Part shown: one piece after another, positions 16,533-25,129 of the stretch
How the letters are laid out: each line of letters begins with the position of its first letter
How positions within the stretch are numbered: the first letter of the stretch is position 1
Assembly: GCA_900544065.1 (NCBI GenBank)
Contig: UQTR01000001.1
Span: 1-64,000, forward strand
DNA length: 64,000 bases
Direction: 5' to 3'
From: an uncultured Collinsella sp.
Lineage (GTDB): Bacteria; Actinomycetota; Coriobacteriia; Coriobacteriales; Coriobacteriaceae
Made by a program: the position numbers and the translations under genes
Notes under the pieces: model-generated
Seen by the model: the letters and a program-made list of their open reading frames with translations, nothing else
Told to the model about the DNA's origin: nothing
Databases searched by the model: none

Positions 16533-18223
16533 TCGTACCCGTTAAGTTTACCTACGCCTCGCGCGACCTGTGGTTTGACCCGCAGGACCTGGATATCCTC
16601 GAGGCCGATTATGCCATTTGCTCCACCGAGCGCGGAACCGAGATCGGCTTGGTCACGGCCGATCCCTTCGAGGTGCCGCAAGACGAGATCGGTCAGCCGC
16701 TCAAGCCCGTGCTGCGCGTGGCGAGCGACATCGACCTGCAGCTTGCCGACGATCTTGCCATCCAGGGCGACGAGGCCATGGTCGATTTCCGCCGTCTGGT
16801 CAAAGAACTCGACCTCGAGATGAAGCCGGTCGGCGTCGAGTACCTGTTTGGCGGCGAGAAGGCCGTGTTCTACTTTGCGGCCGAGGAGCGCGTCGATTTT
16901 CGCCAGCTCGTCAAGGATCTGTCCTCGACGCTGCACATTCGCGTCGACATGCGCCAGATCGGTGTGCGCGACGAGACTCGCCTGGTGGGCGGCTATGCCC
17001 AGTGCGGCCAGGAGCTCTGTTGCACGCGCTTTGGCGGACAGTTTGAGCCCGTCTCGATCCGCATGGCAAAAGAGCAGGACCTGCCGCTCAATTCCTCCAA
17101 GATCAGCGGCGTGTGCGGCCGCCTGATGTGCTGCCTGCGCTACGAGTTCGAGGCCTACAAGGACTTTAAGAGCCGCGCGCCCAAAAAGAAGACGCTTATC
17201 GATACGCCGCTCGGCAAGGCGCGTATTCAGGAATATGACACGCCGCGCGAGCAGCTGGTGCTGCGCCTGGAGAACGGCAAGGTCTTTAAGGTCAACCTGG
17301 CCGATATGACGTGCTCGGAGGGCTGCAAAAAGAAGGCTGCCGAGCAGGGCTGCAATTGCCGCCCCGACTGCGTGACGCGCGATGTGCTCGAGCGCATCGA
17401 GTCGCCCGAGATGCGCCTGGCGCTCATGGAACTCGATCGCGAGAACGGCGTCGACGTGGGCGATGGCCTGTCGAGTGCCGACCGTCTGGTCGGCACTTCG
17501 ATGCCCAAGCGCCGTCGTCGCGATGCTGAATCCGATGCTCGCGCCGGTCAGGGGCAGGGCGAGGGTCGTGGCCGCGGAAAGGGCCGTGGCAATGCCGCAA
17601 CGCCTGAGGCCGAGGAGGCCGCCGGTGGCCGTCGTCGTCGCAAGCGCGCAGGCTCGGGCGATGCTGCCGAGGCTGCAGCCGCGGGCAAGAACGCCTCTCG
17701 CGAGCGCGAGGTTCAGCAACCCCAGCAGCAGAATCGCGGCGGTGGCATGAACCCCACACGTCGCCGCCGCCGTCATCTGTCGAGCGAGGAGCGCGAGGAC
17801 GCCTTCCGCGCCGCAGCTGCTCGCGAGGCTGGTGCCGCTTCCAAGGGCGCCTCGGCCTCCGATGCGTCTGCCGACAAGGGCGGCAAGTCACGTGGCGAGG
17901 ATGAGCGCGTGCCGCGTCCGCGCCGTCGCCATTCCTCGGGCGCGCAGCAGAAGCCTTCAGTGCCCTCCGTGGCCGATCAGGTCTCGGATGGCGAGGTCAA
18001 GGTCACGCGCCGTCGTCCCGGAGATGGCGGGGGAGCGGCTGCTAAGGCTTCGCGTGGCGCCGCTCGCGACGAGCGCGAGCCGCGCGAGGATCGCGGTGGC
18101 GAGGGCTCGGCCGACCAGGGCCAAAAGCGCCGTCGCCGTCGCCGTTCCCGCAAGCCGCGCCAGGATGGTGGCGAGGGCTCGACCCCGTCTTCGTCTGCAC
18201 CACAACCGCCCGCCGGCGAATAA
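16523..18223 (+). CDS. ricT: RicT/YaaT-like PSP1 domain protein with long basic tail
   Basis: 566 residues. The first ~300 match the PSP1/YaaT family: QCGQELCCTRFGG, CGRLMCCLRYEFEAYK and a further Cys cluster (CSEGCKKKAAEQGCNC). In Bacillus this protein (RicT) joins RicA and RicF in an Fe-S complex that assists RNase Y-dependent RNA maturation. From about residue 325 the chain becomes low-complexity and strongly basic, with many RRRR and RGRG stretches (for example GRGRGKGRG and KRRRRRRSRK). Such a tail is absent from the ~275-residue Bacillus protein and may bind RNA. It overlaps holB by 10 bp, so the two are translationally coupled. Confidence 0.88.
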   Translation: MPLVVPVKFTYASRDLWFDPQDLDILEADYAICSTERGTEIGLVTADPFEVPQDEIGQPLKPVLRVASDIDLQLADDLAIQGDEAMVDFRRLVKELDLEMKPVGVEYLFGGEKAVFYFAAEERVDFRQLVKDLSSTLHIRVDMRQIGVRDETRLVGGYAQCGQELCCTRFGGQFEPVSIRMAKEQDLPLNSSKISGVCGRLMCCLRYEFEAYKDFKSRAPKKKTLIDTPLGKARIQEYDTPREQLVLRLENGKVFKVNLADMTCSEGCKKKAAEQGCNCRPDCVTRDVLERIESPEMRLALMELDRENGVDVGDGLSSADRLVGTSMPKRRRRDAESDARAGQGQGEGRGRGKGRGNAATPEAEEAAGGRRRRKRAGSGDAAEAAAAGKNASREREVQQPQQQNRGGGMNPTRRRRRHLSSEEREDAFRAAAAREAGAASKGASASDASADKGGKSRGEDERVPRPRRRHSSGAQQKPSVPSVADQVSDGEVKVTRRRPGDGGGAAAKASRGAARDEREPREDRGGEGSADQGQKRRRRRRSRKPRQDGGEGSTPSSSAPQPPAGE

Positions 18224-18287
18224 CGCCCGCGAGCGGATTTTGCTCGCCTTGCCCCGAGCGCATCGGGGTATCATAGCGCTGAATCAA

Positions 18288-18321
18288 CAACCCTCCCTGC
18301 GACCGAACGTAGGGAGGGTTG
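18288..18321 (+). promoter_or_regulatory. Hairpin covering the comF ribosome binding site
   Basis: Arms CAACCCTCCCT (18288-18298) and AGGGAGGGTTG (18311-18321) pair perfectly over 11 bp with a 12-nt loop. The right arm contains the AGGGAGGG that serves as the ribosome site for the TTG start at 18326. There is no T-run after it, so translation control fits better than termination. Confidence 0.55.
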
Positions 18322-18325
18322 TGTC

Positions 18326-19132
18326 TTGAAGAGCCATCTGAACATATTGAGCCGTCTGCAGGGTGCCGGCGCCCTACCGTTTGCGGACGAATCGCTACCG
18401 TTTGCCGAGCGGGCGGCGCACGAGGCGCTTGAGGCGTTGTCGCCAACACGATGTGCCGGCTGCGAGCGCGCCGGTACGCTTATTTGCCAAGACTGCCTGG
18501 CTGCGCTCACGCTCATCGACCCACGTCATAGCTGCACCCGATGCGGCGCCCCGTTTGGGGATTTGCTGTGCACTGAGTGTTCGGTCGAGGGCACGTCCTC
18601 GGCAATGGCGGAGGCGCTCGACCGCTGCCTGGCGTGCGCCGTCTATGCGCATCCGCTGCCGCGCATCATTAAAGCGTACAAGGATGCGGGCGAGCGACGT
18701 CTGGCTCCGTATCTGGCGGAGCTGCTTTACGACACCGCCCTGCATGCCCAGGTCGTAGCGCCCGATCGCTTAGGAGGTGTGCTGTCCGGTGCGGATGCGG
18801 TGGTGTTTGTGCCTGCGACGGCGGCAGCGTTTCGGCGGCGTGGCTTTGATCATATGGAGGCCATTGCGCGCCCATTTTGCGAGCTGTCGGGTGTTCCCCT
18901 GCTCGATGCCCTCGTCAAGTACGGGCATGGCGACCAGCGCGAACTCGGTCGTGAGGAGCGTCGCGAGCGTGCCCAAGGCATGTACGAGACGGTTGAGGAC
19001 GTGCACGACCGCCGCCTACTGCTTATCGATGACGTTATCACCACGGGCGCGACCATGGCAGCAGCCTCGGCGGAGCTCAGGCGTGCCGGCGCTGCGGCAG
19101 TCGATGGCCTTGCTATCGCACGTGTTTGGTAG
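18326..19132 (+). CDS. comF: ComF-family phosphoribosyltransferase-like protein
   Basis: 268 residues. A Cys4 zinc-binding N-terminus (CAGCERAGTLICQDC, then CTRCG ... CTEC) is followed by a type I phosphoribosyltransferase fold with the PRPP motif LLLIDDVITTGATM near residue 230. In Bacillus and Haemophilus, ComF/ComFC is needed for DNA uptake in transformation; the biochemical role is unsettled. A TTG start follows AGGGAGGG at 8 bases. The next gene begins 10 bp after its stop. Confidence 0.85.
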   Translation: MKSHLNILSRLQGAGALPFADESLPFAERAAHEALEALSPTRCAGCERAGTLICQDCLAALTLIDPRHSCTRCGAPFGDLLCTECSVEGTSSAMAEALDRCLACAVYAHPLPRIIKAYKDAGERRLAPYLAELLYDTALHAQVVAPDRLGGVLSGADAVVFVPATAAAFRRRGFDHMEAIARPFCELSGVPLLDALVKYGHGDQRELGREERRERAQGMYETVEDVHDRRLLLIDDVITTGATMAAASAELRRAGAAAVDGLAIARVW

Positions 19133-19142
19133 GGGTGGTTTT

Positions 19143-20252
19143 GTGGCAGTGAAGATTGAGCGGCGCAACGAGCCGACAGGCGAACAGCTAGCGGCTTCCG
19201 TAATCCTAACAGGCGCTTCGGCGCTGCGCATGATGCGCGCCGAGCGCCGGCAGATGGGCTATATCAGCTGGAAGGACCTTAATCCCGATGATGAGCGCCG
19301 TGTGCTGCGCACGTCGTCGCCCTCGACCGAGGATATCTATCTTCCTGACTTGGTGCGAATTGGAGCCAAAAGTGGCGAGGTGCAAGAAGATCTGTGCTTG
19401 CTGGTGGGATCTGCGGCGCAGCGCCGCCGCATGCCTAGCGTAGGCTGGTCCGTGTGTTCCGGGTTGCCCGCCGGCTCGATTCTAGAGGTGGAACCGGGGG
19501 TGTACAGCTTGTCTCCCGAGGCCCTCTGCCTTGCCGTTGCGCGCGAACTTGGCTGTATCCAGGCATTTGCCCTGGCCCAGGAGCTGTGCTCTAAGATTTC
19601 ACTGAGCGACCGCGGGAAGTATCTGCCTCCCTACACCTCGCCTGTTACGAATAAACTTGCAAAGGACAAGGACCAGCCAGCAGACGTGGGCTACTTTGAA
19701 GTCGAGCCGGCGCTGACGCCCGATCGCCTGGCAGATTACCTTGCGGCATGCAAGGGGAATGTGGCCAAACAGCTGCTGCGTCTGTGTCCCTACCTGTCAG
19801 AAAACCTGCTCTCGCCCATGGAGTGCATCATGCTCGCCCTGTTTTCGCTTCCGTTTTCCTATGGCGGGTTTGCCTGCGGACCTTTTAAGACCGACTACAA
19901 GATCGAGTTTGATGACCGCGCGCAGGCAATCTCGGGGATGCCGCATGCAGTTTGCGATGCGTATCAGGAAGCAGCCCGGTTTGACCTTGAATACAACGGT
20001 GAGCTGGGCCATTCCTCCCGGAGGGGACGTATCCATGATGAAAAACGCAACACGGGCTTGATTACTATGGGAATCGAGGTCGCGACGGTCAACAACGAAA
20101 TGCTCTGCGACATGGAAGCGATGGAAGCGCTCGCATGGCGCATCCACCAGCGTATGCGAAAGCGGTACCGGAATCGTGTCGATGCCCGCAGGAAGAAGCA
20201 AGAGGCGTTGCTTAACACGCTGCGGGCGTGTTTTGGGCTTAAGCCGGTCTAA
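19143..20252 (+). CDS. Coriobacterial protein with DUF559/Vsr-like nuclease fold (putative)
   Basis: 369 residues from a GTG at 19143 (AGGGGTGG upstream). The middle part (EVEPGVYSLSPEALCLAVAR ... ALAQELCS, then LSPMECIMLALFSLPFSYGG) resembles a family common in gut Coriobacteriia. The C-terminal segment FDLEYNGELGHSS followed by a basic helix (HDEKRNTGLITMGIEV) has the layout of PD-(D/E)xK/Vsr-like endonuclease domains (DUF559): an acidic strand, an E-Y-N/D-x-E-x-H-like site and a short hydrophobic strand. Nuclease activity is inferred from pattern only. Some relatives are annotated as AbiEi-like. It is co-transcribed with comF by spacing. Confidence 0.6.
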   Translation: MAVKIERRNEPTGEQLAASVILTGASALRMMRAERRQMGYISWKDLNPDDERRVLRTSSPSTEDIYLPDLVRIGAKSGEVQEDLCLLVGSAAQRRRMPSVGWSVCSGLPAGSILEVEPGVYSLSPEALCLAVARELGCIQAFALAQELCSKISLSDRGKYLPPYTSPVTNKLAKDKDQPADVGYFEVEPALTPDRLADYLAACKGNVAKQLLRLCPYLSENLLSPMECIMLALFSLPFSYGGFACGPFKTDYKIEFDDRAQAISGMPHAVCDAYQEAARFDLEYNGELGHSSRRGRIHDEKRNTGLITMGIEVATVNNEMLCDMEAMEALAWRIHQRMRKRYRNRVDARRKKQEALLNTLRACFGLKPV

Positions 20253-20287
20253 TTCACGTCGAAAATAGGGGGTTAATCATATGCCCT

Positions 20288-20502
20288 GGCCAAAATATGG
20301 CAAATATGAGTACTGTCACTAAATCAGTAACAGCAAAATCAAGGAATTTAGGACTCGGAGGCGGCATAAAGTAAGAAGATAATAAACAAATGTGGAATAA
20401 CTAAGCATCAGGTTAGCGACATTGAGCGCAAAATCTGTCCGAGAGGCCAAAATTGCCTGTTACTAAATTGGTGACAGTACTCATATTTGCCATTTTTTGG
20501 CC
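20288..20502. repeat. Long inverted-repeat element, 46-bp arms
   Basis: Arms 20288-20333 and 20457-20502 match in 42 of 46 positions as inverted repeats (outer end GGCCAAAA, inner end AGTAACAG) around a 123-nt AT-rich centre with no gene. The layout resembles the two shorter elements at 41580-41733 and 56150-56303, but the sequence differs. Confidence 0.8.
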
Positions 20503-20624
20503 ACGGCACCCTAGGAAGGGTGCCCCGGAGCTCCCCATAGGGGAGCTCCGGGCTTCACAGAGGCACGAATAGCCCACTCCGACCTGCGAAATCTGTACTC
20601 GCGATGCGAATGACGCCCCTAACC

Positions 20625-20653
20625 TTAAACTTTAGCTTGAACTTAGCTATAAT
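20625..20653 (+). promoter_or_regulatory. Candidate promoter of the lipoprotein gene
   Basis: TTAAAC (20625-20630), 17-bp spacer and a perfect TATAAT (20648-20653). It would give a leader of about 325 nt. Confidence 0.6.
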
Positions 20654-20984
20654 GCGCTACGTTCCTACCAGGCTGTGGTTGCGGACGGACGAAATGCCCG
20701 TCCTAGTCCAAGACAGACGCGGTCAAAGGGATCCACGTAAGCGACCGCGTGCGCGCGGCGCGATCATGGCGCGTCCTAGATGTAAGCCGCACCGTCCGTT
20801 CTACTTTCTTTGGGGCAATACCGCCTCGCGGGCGAGCGGGCCAGTCGTGAAGGTGGCTGCGGCCTCCCGAGCAAACACCCCGGTGCGCAAGTGTGGGGTC
20901 AAATACCAGGTCAGCTGGTGGGAACAATCTGATATTTCGTGCAACGCACGGATCGTATACGACACAGAAGGCAGGGTAGTGGAC

Positions 20985-22010
20985 ATGGTGAGGGGCAGCT
21001 TGATGCACGCGGCTCGGTTAGGTGCTGGGACCGCAGCGGTCATCGCCGTTTTGGGCCTGAGCGGATGCGCGTTCAACCCGCTGTCTACGTTCACGACTCC
21101 CACGATCGACCAGATCGAGTACGAGACCGTCACGCCCGCGGTGTCGGATGATGCCCTGGTCACCCCCGGTACCCTGACGGTTGCCCTCGATACCTCCGAT
21201 GCGCCGCAGGCCATGCAGGGCGCTGACGGCGAGCTCACGGGGTATGCAGTCGACGCTGCCCGCGCCCTCGCAAGCCGCATGGGCCTTAAGGTCGCCTTTG
21301 TCGATGCGTCCTCGGCAGGTTCCGCGCTCGGTGACAAAAAGGCTGATATCTTTATCGGCGAGATCAACTCCACGGACGGGGACGTTAGCTCGCTCGGCAC
21401 CTGCCTGTACGATGCCGCTTCCGTGTTCGGTAGAACCAGCGATGGTGGGTCGCTAAACGTTTCCACCGATACCCTTAACACGTCTACTCTGGGTGTCCAG
21501 ATGTCATCGGCCTCGCAGGAGGCGCTTGCTAAGCAGAGCATCACCGCCAACCAAAAGACCTACTCCAACATCAACGAGTGCTTTGAGGCGCTCGAGTCCG
21601 GCGAGGTCGACTATGTGATCTGCGACTCCACGGCCGGCGGCTACCTTGCACGCCTGATGAGCGAGGTCTCCTATGTCGGTGCGCTCGAGGCGCCCTCGAC
21701 GCTTGGTGTTGCGGGCCTCTCGTCCAATGACGAACTGTGCCGTGCCGTGAGTGATGCCCTCGACGACATCACGGTCGACGGCACGCTCGAGGCGGTTCAC
21801 TGCGTCTGGTACGGCCAGATTCCCTACGACCTCACCACTAAGACGGTTTCGGGCGCTAACGTGCAACCGGGCGACTCTGAGTCCAGTGAGACCACGTCCT
21901 CCGGCGTCGAGTCTTCCGATTCCAACAATGAGACCGCATCCTCCGAGGATAAATCGTCCAGCCAGGAAGGCACCATCACCGACGACGACATTAACAAACT
22001 TAATAGCTAG
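20985..22010 (+). CDS. Amino-acid-type ABC solute-binding lipoprotein
   Basis: 341 residues from the ATG at 20985. A signal peptide ends in the lipobox LSGC (mature Cys near residue 26), anchoring it outside the membrane. The body fits periplasmic-binding family 3: TLTVALDTSDAPQAM, GYAVDAARALASRMGLKVAF, and the second-lobe start TLGVQMSSASQEAL. The last ~45 residues are Ser/Thr/Glu-rich and disordered. No ABC permease or ATPase gene is adjacent, so it is either an orphan receptor or works with a distant transporter. An in-frame GTG at 20979 is an alternative start. Confidence 0.85.
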   Translation: MVRGSLMHAARLGAGTAAVIAVLGLSGCAFNPLSTFTTPTIDQIEYETVTPAVSDDALVTPGTLTVALDTSDAPQAMQGADGELTGYAVDAARALASRMGLKVAFVDASSAGSALGDKKADIFIGEINSTDGDVSSLGTCLYDAASVFGRTSDGGSLNVSTDTLNTSTLGVQMSSASQEALAKQSITANQKTYSNINECFEALESGEVDYVICDSTAGGYLARLMSEVSYVGALEAPSTLGVAGLSSNDELCRAVSDALDDITVDGTLEAVHCVWYGQIPYDLTTKTVSGANVQPGDSESSETTSSGVESSDSNNETASSEDKSSSQEGTITDDDINKLNS

Positions 22011-22076
22011 TTATTGCTAGGGGTGGTGTCTCCTATACGTTGGAAAGGACACCTCTTCACGGTTTCAACACGCACT

Positions 22077-22110
22077 GCCGGGCTTCCCCAATAGGGGAGC
22101 CCGGCTTTTT
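22077..22110 (+). terminator. Terminator after the lipoprotein gene
   Basis: GCCGGGCTTCCCC and GGGGAGCCCGGC pair with one bulge and a 4-nt loop, followed by TTTTT. A smaller GGTGTC/GACACC stem precedes it at 22024-22052. Confidence 0.88.
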
Positions 22111-22327
22111 CATCCCAATAAAACCAGCAGGTCAAAGGCAATTTTCGGGACCAAATACAAAGTCGCCGGCTCCCTCCTATAGCGCACTTTGCCACAGAAA
22201 AGTGCGAGACTTCGGTATGCGGTATCAAGCAATCGTTATTCGGGTCTTTGGGAATCCGCGTGATTAAATGCACGGCAATGGGTACATAGCCAGTACAGTA
22301 AGTCCCCGAGGCAGATTGGAGCCACGT

Positions 22328-22912
22328 ATGGATATCAAGGTTTCTGGACGCAAAACGACGGTAACCGATGCTCTGCGTGCGCATGTGGATGAGAAGATCG
22401 GCGAGGCGCTCAAGGTTTTCGATATCGAGCCCATGACGGTCGACGTCGTACTTCGTTATGAGAAGAACCCCTCGAACCCCAACCCGGCAATCGTCGAGGT
22501 TACGGTTCGTGCCCGCGGTTCGGTGATTCGCGTTGCCGAGCACGGTGCGGATATGTACGCCGCCATCGACCTCTCCGCCGATAAGGTCACCCGCCAGCTG
22601 CGCAAGTTCAAGACCAAGGTCGTGGACAACCGCCAGGGCGGTGCCAGCGCCGCGGATGTTGCGCCGGTCGAGCGCGTCGAGGATCTGGCCGACCTGCTGC
22701 TGCCCGAGGAAGAGGACGACCTGCTCGTCCGCGAGAAGGTTATCGACGTCACCCCGATGACCGAGGAGCAGGCGCTGGTGCAGACAGATCTGCTCGGCCA
22801 CGACTTCTACGTGTTCGAGAACGCGACGACTGGCCTCATCAATGTGGTGTATCACCGTAAGAATGGTGGATATGGCATCATCAAGCCCCGCATCGAAACA
22901 CTTGACGAGTAA
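22328..22912 (+). CDS. hpf: Ribosome hibernation promoting factor, long form
   Basis: 194 residues. The N-terminal RaiA/HPF domain (MDIKVSGRKTTVTDALRAHV) binds the 30S decoding region; the C-terminal domain (from about 130, with EALVQTDLLGHDFYVFENAT-type motif and NVVYHRKNGGYGII) mediates 100S ribosome dimerisation. The ATG at 22328 follows GGAG; an earlier in-frame ATG at 22268 lacks one. Expected to rise in stationary phase or starvation. Confidence 0.94.
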   Translation: MDIKVSGRKTTVTDALRAHVDEKIGEALKVFDIEPMTVDVVLRYEKNPSNPNPAIVEVTVRARGSVIRVAEHGADMYAAIDLSADKVTRQLRKFKTKVVDNRQGGASAADVAPVERVEDLADLLLPEEEDDLLVREKVIDVTPMTEEQALVQTDLLGHDFYVFENATTGLINVVYHRKNGGYGIIKPRIETLDE

Positions 22913-22941
22913 AATACGTTAACTTGCATGAGTTAACGGTT

Positions 22942-22974
22942 GGCGGCCATCCCATGCGGGTGGCCGCCTTTTTA
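22942..22974 (+). terminator. Terminator after hpf
   Basis: GGCGGCCATCCC pairs with GGGTGGCCGCC (one bulge), followed by TTTTT. It lies 29 bp past the hpf stop. Confidence 0.8.
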
Positions 22975-22991
22975 CGTAAGGAGTCGCTTTG

Positions 22992-23945
22992 ATGGACAAG
23001 GCCGCATCCGCCGGTCATTCGGACCGTTGCCGCATCGTCGTCGATACTTGCTGCGACTTTAGCCCCGAGGTCGCCGCGAACCTCGATGTCGATATCCTGG
23101 GTTTCCCCTTCATTATCGATGGCGAGGAGCGCACGGATGACATCTGGTCGAGCATCACACCCAAGGAGTTCTACGACCGCATGCGCGCCGGCGCTCGCGT
23201 GTCTACCTCCGCCGTGTCGCTCGGTCGCTATATCGAGTTCTTTACCGAGTGTGCCAAGGAGGGCACGCCCACGGTCTACCTGTGCTTTACCTCGGCGCTG
23301 TCGTCGAGCTACAACTCCGCGTGCCAGGCGGCAGATGCCGTGCGCGCCGAGTATCCCGATTTTGAGCTGTACGTGGTCGACAACGCTCTGCCCTGTGCAA
23401 CCGGCGCGCTCTTGGCGCTCGAGGCCGTGCGCCAGCGCTCGGCGGGACTGACCGCCAAGCAGCTGGTCGACTGGGCAAACGAGGCAAAGACCTACGTCCA
23501 CGGCTACTTTACGCTCGAGAGCTTCGACGCGCTGGCTGCCGGCGGCCGCATTCCGCCCGCGGCGGCGCAGCTCACGGCAAAGCTCGATGTCAAGCCCGAG
23601 CTCTCCTACGACCTTGCCGGCTCGCTGTCGCTGATCGGCGTCAACCGCGGCCGCAAGAAGGCGCTCAAGTCCATCCTCAAGTCGTTCCGCGAGAACTACG
23701 TGCCCGACCGCACCATGCCCATCGCCATCATGACGGCCGATGCCGAAAAGGACGGCGACTGGCTCGAAGCCGCCATCCGCAAGGAGGAGGGCTGTGCCGA
23801 CGTCACCATCATCCGTAGTTCCGTTGGTCCTACCATCGGCTCGCACGTGGGCCCCGGCATGGTGGCACTTGCGTTTTGGGGTAAGAACCGTGCCGAGAAA
23901 GCCTCGCTTTCCGACCGCATCGCGCGCCGTGTGCGCGGTGAGTAG
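22992..23945 (+). CDS. DegV-family fatty-acid binding protein
   Basis: 317 residues. DegV/FakB proteins bind a fatty acid and present it to the kinase FakA. The N-terminal CRIVVDTCCDFSPEVA, the region RVSTSAVSLGRYIEFF (equivalent to the usual T/S-SQPS segment), and SFDALAAGGRIPPAAAQL (AGGRI motif) are family features. The ATG at 22992 is 8 bases from AAGGAG; an adjacent upstream TTG would add one residue. FakA is not in the window. Confidence 0.9.
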   Translation: MDKAASAGHSDRCRIVVDTCCDFSPEVAANLDVDILGFPFIIDGEERTDDIWSSITPKEFYDRMRAGARVSTSAVSLGRYIEFFTECAKEGTPTVYLCFTSALSSSYNSACQAADAVRAEYPDFELYVVDNALPCATGALLALEAVRQRSAGLTAKQLVDWANEAKTYVHGYFTLESFDALAAGGRIPPAAAQLTAKLDVKPELSYDLAGSLSLIGVNRGRKKALKSILKSFRENYVPDRTMPIAIMTADAEKDGDWLEAAIRKEEGCADVTIIRSSVGPTIGSHVGPGMVALAFWGKNRAEKASLSDRIARRVRGE

Positions 23946-24044
23946 GTAGGCGCTGCGGCTGCAAGTGCCCTCAAGTCACGGCCGAAACGCTGGCACCGAG
24001 TATTTTAACCTGGTAACAACACCCAACCCAAAAGGAAAGGTTTC

Positions 24045-25124
24045 ATGGCAAACAAGCTCTCCGTCGCATTCATCGGCACCGGAATCATGGGTGCCCCCAT
24101 CGCCGGCCACATCCTGGACGCCGGCTACCCCGTCACGGTCAACAACCGCACCAAGTCCAAGGCCGCTGCGCTCATCGAGCGCGGTGCCGCCTGGGCCGAT
24201 ACGCCGGCCGATGCCGTGGCGAACGCCGATGTCGTCTTTACCATGGTGGGCTATCCCTCCGAGGTCGAGGAGCTCTACCTGGCGGGCGACGGCCTGCTCG
24301 CGTGCACCAAGCCGGGCGCGGTCTTGATCGACCTCACCACGAGCTCGCCCGAGCTCGCCCGCGACATTGCCGAGGCCGCTCAGGTCTCCGGTCGCATGGC
24401 GTTTGACTGCCCCGTCACCGGTGGCGAGTCGGGCGCGATCGCCGGCACGCTCACGGCTATCGTGGGCGCTACCGAGAACGACATCGCGCCGGTCCGCGAC
24501 ATCCTTGCCACCTTTGCGGCCAACATCTGCTGCTTCGATGGCGCCGGCAAGGGCCAGGCTGCCAAACTCGCCAACCAGGTGTCGCTGGGCGCCTGCATGG
24601 TCGGCATGGCAGACGCCATGGCATTTGCCGAGCTGAGCGGTCTTGACCTGGAGAAGACCCGTCAGATGATCCTGGGCGGTACCGGCAAGTCCGGCGCCAT
24701 GGAGAGCCTGGCTCCCAAGGCGCTCGACGGCGACTACAAGCCCGGCTTTATGGTCGAGCACTTCATTAAGGACCTGCGCTTGGCGCTCGCCTATGCCGAC
24801 GACCGCGAGCTTGCGCTGCCCGGCGCCGACGTGGCCTTTACGCTCTACGATATGCTCGACGCCATCGGTGGTGCCAAGCTGGGCACCCAGGCCATCACGG
24901 TCCTCTATAAGGAGGAGGCCGACGCCATCGCCGCCGGTCTGGACTGGTCGCAGTATCGTCCCGAAGAGCATGGCGCTCACGAGGAAGGCTGCGGTTGCGG
25001 CGAGCACGGCGACGACCATGAGTGCGGTTGCGGTCACCATCACGGCGAGGACCACGAGTGCTGCGGCGGCCACGGCCATGACGACGGCCATGAGTGCTGC
25101 TGCGGCCACCATCACGGGGAGTAG
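24045..25124 (+). CDS. Beta-hydroxyacid dehydrogenase with Cys/His-rich C-terminal tail
   Basis: 359 residues. The first ~300 are a 3-hydroxyisobutyrate dehydrogenase/tartronate semialdehyde reductase-type enzyme: NAD(P) motif FIGTGIMGAPIAGH, substrate loop DCPVTGGESGA, and catalytic lysine in GKGQAAKLANQ. The final 53 residues (about 307-359) are unrelated to the enzyme and hold 14 His and 9 Cys in blocks such as CGCGHHHGED and CCCGHHHGE, a probable metal-binding tail. It is followed 5 bp later by a membrane protein gene. The substrate is not determined. Confidence 0.85.
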   Translation: MANKLSVAFIGTGIMGAPIAGHILDAGYPVTVNNRTKSKAAALIERGAAWADTPADAVANADVVFTMVGYPSEVEELYLAGDGLLACTKPGAVLIDLTTSSPELARDIAEAAQVSGRMAFDCPVTGGESGAIAGTLTAIVGATENDIAPVRDILATFAANICCFDGAGKGQAAKLANQVSLGACMVGMADAMAFAELSGLDLEKTRQMILGGTGKSGAMESLAPKALDGDYKPGFMVEHFIKDLRLALAYADDRELALPGADVAFTLYDMLDAIGGAKLGTQAITVLYKEEADAIAAGLDWSQYRPEEHGAHEEGCGCGEHGDDHECGCGHHHGEDHECCGGHGHDDGHECCCGHHHGE

Positions 25125-25129
25125 CGCCC

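Larger units (their letters stand above)
20253..20984 (+). other. 732-bp non-coding stretch before a solute-binding lipoprotein
   Basis: It contains a 215-bp inverted-repeat element (20288-20502), a 13-bp perfect hairpin CCCGGAGCTCCCC with a 3-nt loop (20524-20552), a promoter candidate (20625-20653), and then about 330 nt of likely transcribed leader with several small stems (GGACGG...CCGTCC near 20690, GCGGTC...GACCGC near 20720). A reading frame runs open from 20604 into the lipoprotein but lacks a ribosome site and has protein-unlike composition. I do not recognise tmRNA, RNase P, SRP or a known riboswitch in it. Confidence 0.5.

Noticed and set aside
20604..20984. Coding extension upstream of the solute-binding lipoprotein
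   Set aside because: No ribosome site, protein-unlike composition, and it would bury the signal peptide and lipobox inside the protein.
20654..20984. tmRNA, RNase P RNA or SRP RNA
   Set aside because: None of the diagnostic conserved segments of these RNAs were found on either strand.
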